A stretch of DNA of 64,000 nt, taken from Ceratotherium simum simum. Lineage: Eukaryota; Chordata; Mammalia; Perissodactyla; Rhinocerotidae. The notes under the pieces were generated by a model. It saw nothing but the letters and a program-made list of their open reading frames with translations, made no database searches and had not been told where the DNA came from. Of this stretch, positions 1-10,925 are shown piece after piece. The translations under genes were made by a program, and so were the position numbers. Within the stretch, counting starts at the first letter, position 1. Each line of letters begins with the position of its first letter. Location: NCBI RefSeq assembly GCF_000283155.1, contig NW_004454163.1, forward strand, positions 1,559,844-1,623,843, in the 5' to 3' direction.

Positions 1-165
1 TTAGGCACATGTGTGTGGTGATGGGTTGTAATTAGTATTTGGGTGGTGAACATGATGTAATCTATGCAGAAATAGAAGTATAATGATGTACACCTGAAAT
101 GTACACAATGTTATAAACCAACGTTACTGCAATAAACAAAAAATTATTAAAAAAAAAACAAAAAA
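1..165 (+). mobile_element. L1 3' end with A-rich tail
   Basis: The segment reads as the 3' untranslated end of an L1 element in sense orientation: 'tgatgtacacctgaaatg', then 'aatgttataaacca', then 'caataaa' and an A-rich tail near 140-165. This ending is typical of carnivore and ungulate L1s. The element is cut by the left edge of the window, so its length is unknown. It is less decayed than the L1 sequence that follows, so it is probably a separate, younger insertion. Confidence 0.8.
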
Positions 166-479
166 GAGAACAAGATATGAAAGGCAGAAATGTAATATAC
201 TACTGTGAGATACTTAACACTGTTCACAATAGTATATTATTTGAACGTAGAATGAGATAACCTAAGGACGAACATTTCGATTCTTAGAGCAACCACTAAA
301 AATGACGAAAAGAAGAACTGCCAAAAAAAGCAATGCAGGAGGTAAAATGGATTACAAACACTATAAAATTAACAAAAATTAAATTAGGAAAAGAGGCACA
401 AAGAAACAAAATAGTTAATACCAAATGGCCACTTTAAACTCAAGCATATCAATAAATATAATAAAAATAAATTGAACAA

Positions 480-1150
480 AAACTCCATTTAAAAGCTAGA
501 TAATGCCAATTACATAGAAAAGCAAGCCCCTATTTTATGCTTTTATAAGAAATAAAGCTTAAATACAAATAACAGTGTGAAAATAAATATGTAGAAAATG
601 GTATAACTGCAACTCTAAACATAAAATAACTAGAGTGGCTACATTAATATCAGAATAAGCAGATTTCAACAGAGTTTTGAAGAGTTAAAGGGAAACATTT
701 TATAATGGTAAATCTTTAAAAAACACAACAATACTATATATACAAGAACCTAAAAACAGAATTTAGAAACAAATTTAAATAAACCACAGCCAAAAGAAGA
801 AATTTTAATAGGCATTATAAAATATTTTATGTTGAATTATAATTTTAAAAAATACTAAAATGTGTGATGCAGCAAAAGTTGTTCTTAGATGGAAATTTGT
901 AGTTTTATATGTATATGTTACAAAAGAAGAAAAATCTGAAATCAGTAATCTAAGCTTTCACCTTAGGCATCTAAAAACTGAAGAGCAAACTAAACCCAAG
1001 GCAAGCACAAGGAAGGATATAAATAATTACAGTGGAAATCATTGAAATAGAAAACAGAAAATAATCAATTAAGCCAAAAGTTGATTCTTTGAAAAGACCA
1101 ACAAAATTTACAATCCTTTACCTAGATCAACTAAGAAAATAAGTTAGAAA
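480..1150 (+). mobile_element. Old L1 fragment, ORF2 (reverse transcriptase region)
   Basis: The region around 610-1110 follows an L1 ORF2 in sense orientation with many stops and frameshifts. A 61-codon open piece at 860-1045 keeps L1-like words such as 'SNLSFHLRHLK' and 'KTEEQTKPKAS', followed by 'AAGTTGATTCTTTGAAAAGA'. It is non-functional. Position 170-480 is A-rich and probably a further decayed part of the same element, but I cannot align it with confidence. Confidence 0.75.
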
Positions 1151-1154
1151 ACAT

Positions 1155-1545
1155 GGATCAACAATTGGACAACCTATTGATATATACAATGACATGGGTA
1201 AAATTCATAAAAATGTTTATTGAAAGAAATCAGACAAAAGAACATGTATTATGGTTCCAACTACATATTTTTTAAAAAGTAACACTATTATTTCAAGGAT
1301 GCATATTTAGGGGATAGAAAAAGAAATACATGGAGAACAGTGGTTATTTTTGTGGGGAGGAATGAGTAGTAAGTAAGAGAGGAATGAGGGTGGCATCTCG
1401 GGAATTGATAACGTATTGTTGTTTTGAGTTATGGTCATGTGGATGTTCACTTTTTGATAATCACTGAACTGTATATTTCTTATATTTCTTACTATATGTA
1501 CAGTATCTCACAACAAAAACAAGATTTTTAAAAGAAAATCAATAG
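1155..1545 (+). mobile_element. Old L1 3' end (L1M type)
   Basis: The order of phrases matches the 3' end of old mammalian L1s: a remnant of 'atgattccattt', then 'gaacagtggtta', a G-rich stretch, 'gttatggtcatgtggatg', 'cactgaactgtatat' and a final A-rich tract. It may continue the ORF2 fragment just upstream, with an internal deletion. Confidence 0.65.
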
Positions 1546-2228
1546 TTCTGATTGAACAAATACAAGTGGTCTTACAAAGTAAATACTTCTAAATAGACTC
1601 TACAGTTGGAAAACCGATAACAACTATGTACACGTTGACTCCAAATCGTTAATCTCTCCTTATAAAGCCACATTTAAAATAACACCTTCAGTTCTAGTGT
1701 TAACAAACTTAAGGCATTTGATCAAAGTTAAGACGTGTGTGTGTGTGCATGTATTGAGAACACATTCTTGATTCAATGATTTTTTTTCTAAACTAGTGAC
1801 TAAACTAATGACTGTAAACTATTTGCATTTGGAGAATGCTTTAATGAATGGATTTGAAACTACAAATGCAATCACGTATAAGTATTCACTGTAGTAAGGC
1901 TGTTGTGTGTGTGTGTGTGTGTGTTTGTGTGTCTGAATAAATTATCTGTCACAAACCCAAAAAGAATTATCTGCCACCCCTCCCCCCACAAAAAAAACGC
2001 AAAAAGAGCCAAAGGCTGCTTCTTACTAAAAGTTTAGAGTTACAGAAGGATAATTGAAAACAAAAGAATCAAAAAAGTAACTGTTCACATTAAGGATAAA
2101 TACGATCGACATTGCTGGAAATGCCTGAACATTAGCTGAGTGCACAGATTTCAGATGATTATAGAAAGCAAACCAGATTGAGGGAATAAACCTAGTGAAT
2201 CCTATACATGCTAATGTCTAATAGCTTT
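1545..2228. other. No gene seen; single-copy AT-rich DNA
   Basis: I recognise nothing here apart from a short GT run at 1901-1933 and smaller GT steps near 1735-1748. There is no open frame of note and no repeat family I can name. Confidence 0.5.
1901..1933. repeat. (GT)n microsatellite
   Basis: An almost pure GT dinucleotide run with one TT interruption. It is the kind of tract that varies in length between individuals. Confidence 0.9.
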
Positions 2229-2229
2229 A

Positions 2230-2445
2230 TATATTGAGTGTCAGATACTATTCTCTGTGTTTTATATTCACTATTTTCTAAACTTAAAATTTCACAAGAA
2301 AGAATTTGTAATCCTCCTGTAGATCTAAGGCAACAAAGACTCATAGGGGAAAATTAGCAAATCTGTAATTCACAAAAGCAAAGTCGCAGGTCTAAGATTT
2401 GAATCTAAGTCAACTTCCAAAGGCTTTTCACTATCTATCCCACTT
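2230..2445 (+). mobile_element. MIR SINE, degraded
   Basis: The segment tracks the MIR consensus in sense order: a 'gtcagatactattctctgtg' start like the MIR 'gccaggcactgttct' region, then 'cctcctgtag', 'caacaaagactcatagg', 'gcaggtctaagatttgaatc' and a final 'gcttttcact'. Divergence is high, as expected for this old family. Confidence 0.6.
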
Positions 2446-2449
2446 TATT

Positions 2450-3955
2450 ATCATTTTCCATGGTATTTTTTTCATATATCCACATCTCTATATATCTGAG
2501 GCACTTTCATCCTCTTAATTGATGGATATTTTGTAATGTGAAATAGAAATCCACAGCAATCTCCAAGGTCTCAGATGCGTGCTCCAGTTCTTCTTCCACA
2601 AATATTTTGAATAAGGATGTATTTCTATTTCTCTCCCTCTTGAATATCCAATGAAGCAATTTACACACGCACAGCTCCACTAGAGCACTCGGAGGTTATT
2701 TTTTTCTAGTGATGACTTGACAATACTTCACTTGTATACTCAAAACCAACAGAGATTTGTGAGGCTCTATATCCATTCTAAGCACCGTCTACTTTAACGA
2801 TTGAATTGCCACTTGGGTAAATCGCTCTTAGTCCTCAACAAGACAAAAGAAAAGTGTATTTGCTCAAAAAGCTCACCCCTCCCTTGGGGTTTATAAAGAT
2901 GCCCTGCAGAATTTAACACTTGCAGTGGAGAAAAATACAACTTAATTCACAATGAGCCTCCTCCTTGTGAAAGAAGAACCTCAACAGGAAGGATCTGTTT
3001 GTTTTCTTCTTATTTTTTTAAAATCACTTTTGATGAAATCTAAGAAATATACATCTAGCTAGACAGTATGTAGTTTACCACAAGTCTTATGTTCCGGTCA
3101 TCTGAAAAATCCAATGACTGTGATGATAGAAAATTCTCTAATTCACTTACTTATTCCATCAATTTAGTAAAGACTCAGTCTTGCTCAGAACTGTTGTAGG
3201 GGTAGCTTATTTAAACTAGATTATACTTTTACTGGTCATCTTTTAGAATGGAATGTAACATCTTGTCTACTACAATAGACAAGGTTTTCTTATGCTCTAT
3301 TTTGCTGCCTAACCACCTTTCTCTCCTGAAGGTAGCTCTTAGCTATCTGTCATAGCTCTTAGCTGAGAGGAAGCCTTGGGGCGGTTTTATACATTGTTCC
3401 TAACCTGGTCATGGTTATTTGCATCGGAAGAAAGGAAATTTGACCAAAGGGCACCCAACCATAGACTCCATTAAGCAACCAAAGAAAAGAGTTCTGTGAG
3501 AGTTGTGCCCCACAATTCTGATTCTCTATCTTGATGAGTTTGAATAAGAGATAAACCACATGCCATAAGGAGGAGAAACAGAAAGGCACTCAGAAACAAA
3601 TAAAGATGGAATTGACAGTTGACTCACATTAATGGTCAAACGTTGCAGTTGGAAGAAAGATAAAAACAACTGAAAGTTCTACTACTAGAACTTTGGTTAA
3701 ATCATCAATTACTGTTAAGCTGCCAGATTGTTTGGTTTGTCAAAAGATTTACTAGACTTCATGAAGTCTCTTCCCATGAATAGATATAATAATTTCAGAT
3801 TATGTTCAGGGAGATGAAGAAAATACCAAGGATAAAATGATGGAGAGTTAGTAACTGGAGAGTTGGGGATTGGACTACTTTTAAGTTGATGAACAGGGAA
3901 GCCTCTCTTGGGGATATTTGAGATTGTACTGATGGATGAGAAACACTGAGATATA
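2450..3955. other. No gene seen; unassigned single-copy DNA
   Basis: There is no convincing coding frame; the minus-strand frame at 3359-3589 shows no family signature. The part at 2550-2960 has no repeat signature I know and could be single-copy or conserved. A short tandem echo occurs at 3330-3365, where the 'tagctcttagct' motif appears twice. Confidence 0.4.
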
Positions 3956-3959
3956 TGCG

Positions 3960-4240
3960 GGATGAGAGAAGAACAAGTATAAAGGCCCTGGGAATGAAAG
4001 GGCTTGCGATACACAAGCAACAATAAAAGAAAGGAATATGTCTGGACCGTGGTGCTCAAAGGGGACAGCGGTATCAAAGAAGGTTGAAGAGGTAGGCAGA
4101 GGCTTGATAATACTGAACCCCATAGGCCATGCTAATAGGATTTTATTTTATTTTAAGAACAGTGAGAAGCCACTGAAAGATTTTAAGGGAAAACAATGTA
4201 GTAAAAACATGGCTAGCTGCTATTTATATACTTAAAGCAT
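3960..4240 (-). mobile_element. L2 LINE fragment, antisense
   Basis: Read on the minus strand this is the L2 ORF2 and 3' region. On the plus strand it shows the reverse of the L2 phrases 'ggccatg...aggattttattt' and 'gaagccactgaaagatttta', preceded by 'aaaggccctggga'. Overlapping minus-strand open frames here are by-products of this old LINE. Confidence 0.7.
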
Positions 4241-4244
4241 TTTT

Positions 4245-4995
4245 TCATATTTATTTAACTTCAGTTCTATACCTAAATTGACAATATTTATAAATAATAT
4301 ATATGTAAAATAACAGTGTGGCTCTGGTATTATTCTCTAATTTATTAGGGTATTAGTAAAACCCTTAGAAGAGACTGGGGAAATATCTCTGTTTTGGTTC
4401 TGGGAAGGCTCTCCACTGTAGTCAAAACAGCTCCTAACTTCCCTTGATCTATGACCAACCCACATGCTGCCATGGACCACAGGTACTGGTAATTTTCTTT
4501 CTACGATTCTGCTTGTGACAAAAATCTCAATACATCTGTATATTTTCAAACTGTAGTTTTTAAGTTTTAATCATTTTATTTCTAATACTCTAAGTATTTA
4601 CATTTCCATTTACCTTCTTGTAAAAATGTGAAATTGTGAAAACCTGTTAAATTATGGTCTAACTCAAATGCTTTGTGATACTGTCTTCTGCAAAACTCTG
4701 ATGTTAAAAGATTTACAAATTCATTAAATTGAGAAATATACCATGAACTCAATCAAAAACTCAAGGGATTTTTGTAATAATATGGAAAAAGCATTTTTAA
4801 AGGTTATCTAGATGAACAAGAAAGCAAAGCCTGCAAAAATAAGCCAGAAGAAGATTATATTACCTTAATGGAATTGAAAGAATAATATATGCCCACAATA
4901 ATGAAAATATAGTTGAATATTTATGAGATGCATACATGGAGAGAAATATTCTATAGGTACATACAGCAAAAGAAGTCACAGAACAAAAGGATTGA
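4245..4995. other. No gene seen
   Basis: AT-rich sequence without a recognisable repeat or coding signature. The minus-strand frame 4337-4549 lacks family motifs. A small A-rich stretch at 4740-4870 could be a decayed LINE, but I cannot support it. Confidence 0.4.
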
Positions 4996-4999
4996 AACA

Positions 5000-5149
5000 A
5001 AATTTAACATTCATCTAACAAATATTTATTGATAAACAATTATGTGTTGTTCTGAATGCTTGGGACGCATCAATGAATAAACTAGACAATGATCATTGTC
5101 TAATGGAACCTACATTTTGGTACAGATGGAGAGGGACAGATAACAAATT
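5000..5149 (-). mobile_element. L2 LINE 3' end, first part (split)
   Basis: The plus strand reads the reverse complement of the L2 3' terminus: 'catctaacaaatatttattg', 'cattgtctaatggaacctac' and 'gggacagataacaaatt'. The element resumes at about 5545, so the DNA between was inserted after the L2. Confidence 0.75.
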
Positions 5150-5544
5150 ACAATATCTTCTCTTTTCTTGAGGCCTCCTAGCTGAAATCCTCTCCGTTCT
5201 ATATGCCCTAAATTGATGTGGGAGGACTGGGGAAGGACTGGGGAAGGAGGCTCCAGGTCCATGCCCAACTCTATATTTCTTCATCCGCCAGGGTCTGCAG
5301 CCTCTCACCCCTTGGAGGATTGTCTGCCTGCCCCTCTGACCCTTGCCCATCCTCTACTTATTTCCCAATTTATTAATTGTTTATATGGATGACTGAGAGG
5401 CCCTTTCCATGCTTAGGACCCTGACTCTCCTTTCCCTGGGTCCCTGTGTTCCTTGCCCCTGTCCAGCCCTGGAAAGTTGGCTCTACCTCAGCAACACTTT
5501 GTAGTAAAATCTGTACAAGTAAAAATCCCTCAATGAAAAAAATT
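5150..5544 (+). other. GC-richer insert inside an L2; possible 3' UTR retrocopy
   Basis: This block interrupts an antisense L2 whose two halves lie on either side. It is clearly richer in G and C than its surroundings and has the texture of a mammalian mRNA 3' UTR. It ends on the plus strand with 'ttgtagtaaaatctgtacaa' and then a short A-rich stretch (5535-5543). A retrocopied mRNA end is the simplest reading, but I do not recognise the parent gene and see no clear target-site duplication. A minus-strand frame at 5093-5350 crosses the L2 boundary and is therefore probably chance. Confidence 0.3.
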
Positions 5545-5705
5545 TTGTATATGTATTACATATATACAGTTATATACATTATATCATATTTTAGATGACG
5601 GTAAGTACTACAGAGAAAAAGGAAGAGAATGGTAAGACGGTCAGATGTATCACAATACAGAGAAGTATAGACAGACTTCAATAAAAAATGAGATTTGAGT
5701 TAGGA
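5545..5705 (-). mobile_element. L2 LINE, second part (split)
   Basis: The segment continues the antisense L2 after the insert: 'tagatgacggtaagtacta', 'cagagaaaaaggaag', then 'gagatttgagttaggaattga'. In an uninterrupted L2 this order directly follows the sequence seen at 5000-5149. Confidence 0.65.
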
Positions 5706-5879
5706 ATTGACAAAATGTATATTAAAAATAATATGCATAAAATCAAATGACAGATGAGACTCTAGAAAAAACTGTCACAAATAAAATATTATTTGGTTAG
5801 TATCATAATATTATATAATTTAAGAAGACAAGAGTTTTCATAATATTTTTATAAATGTATATTAATATAATGATTCTTT

Positions 5880-6205
5880 TAACCTATAAAATTGGCAAAG
5901 ATTTAAAGTTTGACAAATGAACATTCGATACTGTGACATATTTTCTTATTCAGCTGAAGACAATGCACATTACCACACCTTTTGTGGAAAACAAGTAGTC
6001 AGTATACGCCAACATATATTAAAAATATCATTACTCCTTTGCCAGTAACTTCACTTATAGGAGTTTTTCCTAGAAAGTAGAGAAGTTGTTAAATATTTGT
6101 GTATATAGAGGGTTGCTGCAATGTTAGGGTAATAATAGGAGAAACCTGAAAAAAATCCGAATATCCAAGAGCAAAGAAATAATAAACTTTTTGGTACATC
6201 CTTTT
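5880..6205 (+). mobile_element. Old L1 3' fragment (L1M type)
   Basis: The segment matches the region around the end of L1 ORF2 in sense order: 'aaattggcaaagatttaaag', 'ccacaccttttgtgg', 'ccagtaacttcacttatagg', then 'gaaacctgaa' and 'ttggtacatcc'. It is highly diverged. Confidence 0.6.
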
Positions 6206-6269
6206 ATTCTAATCCTCTCTGTAAATAATCATTACTATAGGGATTCACTACCACCACCACCACCTTATT

Positions 6270-6735
6270 CCATTGCCGTCAGGTGATAACAAGCAATAAT
6301 CTCCTAGATTTTCTCTTTGCATGTATTGTGCAACAAACTCTCTGACTAATGCATTCTCAACAGGGAGCAAGAGAGATCTTACAAAATTAAATCCAACATA
6401 CTCACATCCTTGCCTAAAATACTGGAAAGGCTTTGAGTTGCTTTTAGAATAAGGAGCAAGTCATTAATATATCCTACAGTATCCTTAATATATCCTATAA
6501 TTCCCTGGAGGGCTCGGCCCTGACCTATCTACTCAACCTACATTCACACCAGGTTTCCTTCTCCCATTCTGAGTTCTAGTCATCTTTGCCTTATTTCAGC
6601 TTCTTGAAAATACCACGCATACCCTAGTAACATGGCCTTTGCATATGCTGCTCACTCGGGCATACAGCAAGTACTCAAATACTTGGTGGTTGAAAAATGC
6701 ACAAACTAATGAATAAGTGATTGAATGAAAAATGT
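6270..6735 (+). mobile_element. L2 LINE, 3' region, sense
   Basis: The L2 order is clear: 'ccttgcctaaaatactgg', 'ctttgagttgcttttagaat', a pyrimidine-rich run, 'gcctttgcatatgctgc' and the terminal 'agtactcaaatacttggt' followed by 'tgaatgaa'. The unit 'ttaatatatcctayart' is duplicated at about 6465-6502. Confidence 0.7.
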
Positions 6736-6739
6736 AGTT

Positions 6740-7720
6740 CAGATTATAGTGGAATAAAACACACAGAATAAATCCCACATTTTAAGCAATAGTATCTGGG
6801 ATAATATAATTGATTGCTTGAAAGACTATATTCAGAATGAGAACTATTGTTGGAAGTTATAGGCATGTTGAAATTGGTGATCAGTATGGTATTCAATAGA
6901 CATCGTTTATCAGGTAACTGGAATAAAATGGTTAGCGTTGGCTTGCATAAGTAGATGTTGGAGTCCTCTGCTCAGACGAGATTATTTAAGCTGTCAGCAG
7001 TTTAACTCAAGATGTCTTTTTTATATACTGATTATGTTGAAGACATTTTATTTGGTGATGGGAAAATAAAGCTGAAGAAGGCACATTTCCTAACATATTT
7101 TAGTCTAATAAGGAAGTTGTATCATAAAAAAAGAATATTAGAATACAGAAAATGAAAGCAGTACATGAACATAGAAATAAGCTTTCTGAAAATAGAAACT
7201 GTTATGAAAATAGGACCAGAAATAAATTATATTTACTCTCCCGATTTAGGTACACTAAATTTACAGAAATCCTGCTGAATATAAGTAATTTCTACCATAT
7301 GGGAAAATCAAAATATAATGGCTGTGAATATATAGCTAGCTCTTGTTTTGAGAAGTCAAAGTGAAGTGATGTGATTTGATCATAGAACTTTTTTTTCTTC
7401 ATATGTCTAGTCATTGGGGGGATTTTATTAAGTGTAAACGACAAGGGCAAAATGAAAGCTAAGAAGTACCAAAGAAATTCTCTGTGCTTGATGTCAGAAA
7501 ACTTACTGATCCTTCTCCCCCAAATGAATTATGTTGACACATTTCAGCTGAGGTGCTGGAAGTCCAGGACTACAAATAAGGAAGAAAGTGAAAGTTTTTC
7601 TTTAAGATTGATCATTCCTTTAAGGCACGATCAATCTAGCGCATATTTGACACCATTTTGTATCTATGTGTCATTACCTGAAGCAATGATTTATGAAAAA
7701 CACATGGATCACTAACCTAG
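6740..7720. other. No gene seen; unassigned DNA
   Basis: AT-rich, with two plus-strand open frames (7152-7364 and 7452-7715) that show no domain, no family likeness and ordinary AT-rich composition. I treat both as chance. A 9-bp inverted repeat occurs at 7605-7613 and 7629-7637. Confidence 0.4.
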
Positions 7721-7721
7721 T

Positions 7722-7872
7722 CAGTGAGTGTGGACAGATTCACCCAAACTAGCTGAGTGACCTTGCACAAGCCACTTAGCCTCTCTGTGCCTCAGTTAGC
7801 CAGCTGCGAAAAGACGTTTCTATAAATGAACCTGCAATTCATTCCAGCTCTACAAAGCAATCTGGAGTAGCA
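7722..7872 (-). mobile_element. MIR SINE, antisense
   Basis: The plus strand carries the reverse of the MIR core: 'agctgagtgaccttgcaca', 'gccacttagcctctctgtg', 'cctcagtta'. This core is the best conserved part of MIR, and the match here is good. Confidence 0.75.
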
Positions 7873-7874
7873 TA

Positions 7875-9305
7875 TTTAAAAAAAATTAAATAATAAAATA
7901 TACAACATATAAAATGCTTGAGTATGAAAATATTATCCTAAAAGTTGAGACTATCAAGTAGATATTCTGCATAAGAAAATAGTTTCTCAAAAAGCTAAGA
8001 GAAGAATAAGTATCATATTAAAATAATAATAAAACCTAAAGAAATATAAATCACTCACAACTAAAACCTATAATTGCTCCTATTTAGTACCATTTGTAAA
8101 TCACAATGATTTTGAGCAAGTTAAATCTCCCTTCAACACATTAACAGCATAGAAAAGAAAGAAAACTGCTGCAAAAAATGAGAACCTGAATGAATGTTTC
8201 TTTAGATTGTCATTTAAATCATTCTTTGTTAATATTTAGATTTAAAAAGTTATTTCTTTACAGTTTATGAAATATGTCCACATATACTGCTATTTCTCCA
8301 CATACCTCAGTTTTACAGAAGAAGAAACAGACTCAAAGAAGTAAAATGTTGTATCCATTATCATTAGTTAATAATTGGAAAAAACAGAAATTAAGTTCAC
8401 ATTTTTTAATTACAAATCTAAGTTTTCTCTTGATAAATGATTTTCAGGGTTAATATTTGTATTTCACAGAGGAAGGAAGGAAGTTTTGTTATGTCATTAA
8501 TATAGTCAAGGATGTTAATTTCAAAACAAATATATCTCAACTGATGTGGATAAGTCAAATAAAGAACCATTAGGAACAGCAGAAAGCTGTCATAAATTAA
8601 TCCCAGGGCCCATGAGGAGGGGCAGGAAACTTAATTATAGGCGATAACCTCAGCCTTTCCTTTCCCACACATGCACAGGCTAGGGTCCTGTGCACCTTTG
8701 TCCTCCAACCTGCAAAATATAGCGAGAACTACTATGTGATATTTGACTAGATTATACGATAATGTAATGTGTAACACTATACAATTTTATCAGCTGTGTC
8801 TGAAAATAAGATTCAATGGGCATGCTGTGAACGAAGAGCAACAAGTCATTAACAGTGCTGTGTGGCCTTCATGAATGTAGGCAGCCTGTGCCACACAGCC
8901 CAACCTCCACGTTGATGAAGTCACATAAAATGGCTACCTAGACCTGAAACACTATTAAAATAGCTGTCTCTGTTTTTCAATCTAGTGGACACAAGAAAAG
9001 ACAAAATTTCTTTGAGAAGGGATTGTAATACTAGCATTTGTCACCGGTCTGTGAACAGGTTATACAATTTTGAGAACAGTAACAATTAATCAACCTGATT
9101 ATTACTTAGGATTATCAGGGGATGCTGTGCCAATAACTTGCTGAACAATCATAAGCAATCACTGTACTCTGCATTTTAGGTGACTCTCCATACTCTGTGA
9201 TCAAATGGGAATATGGTAACTGACCAGACCTATCAGATATGCCATGTTATTATGAGGAAACTGTGATAAACTAAATATACAATCGCTTTGAAAATTATTA
9301 AACTA
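7875..9305. other. No gene seen; one probable MIR inside
   Basis: Mostly unassigned AT-rich DNA. At 8280-8400 a faint sense MIR can be read ('cctcagttttacagaagaag' followed by 'actcaaagaagt'). I see nothing else that I can name. Confidence 0.4.
8280..8400 (+). mobile_element. Probable MIR core
   Basis: The segment resembles the MIR core phrase for 'cccattttacagatgagg' and 'actgaggcac' in a decayed form. It is short, and no clear flanking MIR sequence remains. Confidence 0.45.
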
Positions 9306-9309
9306 CATA

Positions 9310-9715
9310 TACATCAACATGAATTATTATTATTTCTTCCTTCTCAGAACTCTAAAAACACTATTATGAATGCAAAATGGTACAGCAACTTTTGAAGATA
9401 GTTGGCGGTGTCTTACAAACTACATATACTCTTACTGTCTGATCCAGCAGTCGCACTCCTTGATATTAACCCAAAGGAGTTGAAAACTTACATCCACACA
9501 AAAACCTGCACCTGTATGTTTATAACAGCTTTATTCATAATTTTCAAAACTTGGAAGCAACCAAGAGGCTCTTTGGTAGGTGAATGGATAAATAAACTGT
9601 AGCTGATCCAGACAATGGAATATTATTCAGCGCTAAAAAGAAATGAGCTACCAAGCCATGAAAAGACATGGAGAAACCTTAAATGCATATTACTAAGTGA
9701 AAGACGCCAATCTGA
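9310..9715 (+). mobile_element. L1 3' end, first part (split by a SINE)
   Basis: The L1 3' terminus is well preserved: 'cttggaagcaaccaagagg', 'gaatggataaataaactgta', 'caatggaatattattcagcg', 'aaaagaaatgagctaccaag'. It stops at 9715 at the SINE and resumes at 10007. The plus-strand frame 9402-9602 is part of this LINE. Confidence 0.85.
9701..9715 (+). repeat. Target-site duplication, left copy
   Basis: 'aagacgccaatctga' here matches 'aagaagccaatctga' at 10007-10021 with one mismatch, which fixes both ends of the SINE between them. Confidence 0.9.
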
Positions 9716-10006
9716 GGGGCTGGCCCTGTGGCTTACCTGTTAAGTACGCACGCTCTGCTACTGGCGGCCCGGTTCGGATCCCGGGTGTGCACCGACACAC
9801 CCCGTCTCCAGTCATGCTGAGGCCGCATCTCACATACAGCAACTAGAAGGATGTGCAACTATGACATACAACTATCTACTGGGGCTTTGGGGAAAAAAAA
9901 AGAGGAGGATTGGCAATAGATGTTAGCTCAGAGCCGGTCTTCCTCAGCAAAAAAAAAAGAGGAAGATTAGCATGGATGTTAGCTGATCTTCCTCACAAAA
10001 AAAAAA
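9716..10006 (+). mobile_element. ERE-type tRNA-derived SINE, composite 3' part
   Basis: It begins 'ggggctggccctgtggc' and has the pol III B-box-like 'ggttcggatcccgg' near 9769. It then has a body ending 'ctggggctttgggg' as in the young copies at 44569 and 48755, followed by 'agaggaggattggcaatag' and two 'gatgttagctcag'-type units separated by A runs. The join of one SINE body to the ERE 3' module makes it a composite. It is flanked by a 15-bp target-site duplication and sits in an L1. Confidence 0.9.
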
Positions 10007-10445
10007 AAGAAGCCAATCTGAAAAGGCTACATACTGAAGAATTCCAACTGTATGACATGCGGAAAAGACAAAATTACGGAGACAGTAAAAAGATCAGTGG
10101 TTGCCAGGAGGTTGGCTTTGTAGGGGAGGAACAGGCAGAGAACAGAAGATTTTTAGAGCAATGAAAATACTCTGTATGATATTATAATGATGGATATATT
10201 TGTCCAAACCCATAGAGTGTACAACACCCAGAGTGAACCCTAAGGTAAACTATGGACTTTGGGCGATTATGAGTCAATGTAGGTTCATCCTGGGTAAAAA
10301 TTATACCATTTTGATGAGTGAACTTGATAACAAAGGAGGCTAGGCATGTGTAGGGGCAGAAGGTATGTGGGAAATCTCTACACCTTCCTCTCAATTTTGT
10401 TGCAAACCTAAAATTGGTCTAAAAAATAAAGTCTTTAAAAAAACA
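10007..10445 (+). mobile_element. L1 3' end, second part
   Basis: Continues the L1: 'gtggttgccaggaggttgg', 'gtccaaacccatagagtgta', 'gtgaaccctaaggtaaac', 'aatttt...aacctaaaattgg' and a final 'aaaaaataaagtctttaaa'. The plus-strand frame 9910-10164 spans the SINE and the L1 and is not a gene. Confidence 0.85.
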
Positions 10446-10569
10446 CTTACATTTTTTGAATGAAAACACTATTACAACATATGAACTGAGCACATTCAAA
10501 AATTTAACTGTCTTTTAATTGGTAGCATGTGTCCAAACAATTGCAAGTGGTATAAGGCACTGAAGTTAG

Positions 10570-10828
10570 TATTAATAACCGATACAGTAAGTGCTTAATA
10601 CACGGTGGTCTCTGTGATAAATACCTTATATCAGTTATCTCACTTGATCCTCACGGTGATTCTATTAAGAGGATGCTACTACTATCTCCAGTTCCATCAA
10701 AGAGACGACTGTATCTTAGAAAGATTAAGCAACTTGCTCAGTCACAAAGTTAGAACATGCTCAAGTGTTCGAGTGAGGATTCAGGAAGCCTGACTGCATT
10801 TGCCTAACCACTAATACCTCTCATTTTT
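10570..10828 (+). mobile_element. MIR SINE, nearly full length
   Basis: Sense MIR order: 'cttatatcagttatctcact', 'gatcctcacggtgattctat', 'agattaagcaacttgctcag', 'tcacaaagttag', then 'ggattcaggaagcctgactg'. It is one of the better MIR copies in the window. Confidence 0.8.
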
Positions 10829-10925
10829 ATAGAAGTTACTTACAAGATTTCTGAAAAAAATGCATTATCAAGTTCAACCTCGTAATCAGGAAAACATATT
10901 TTCTTTCTTTCTCTTTACTTGCCAG

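Noticed and set aside
860..1045. 61-codon plus-strand frame
   Set aside because: It is a fragment of L1 ORF2 with L1-specific words, broken on both sides.
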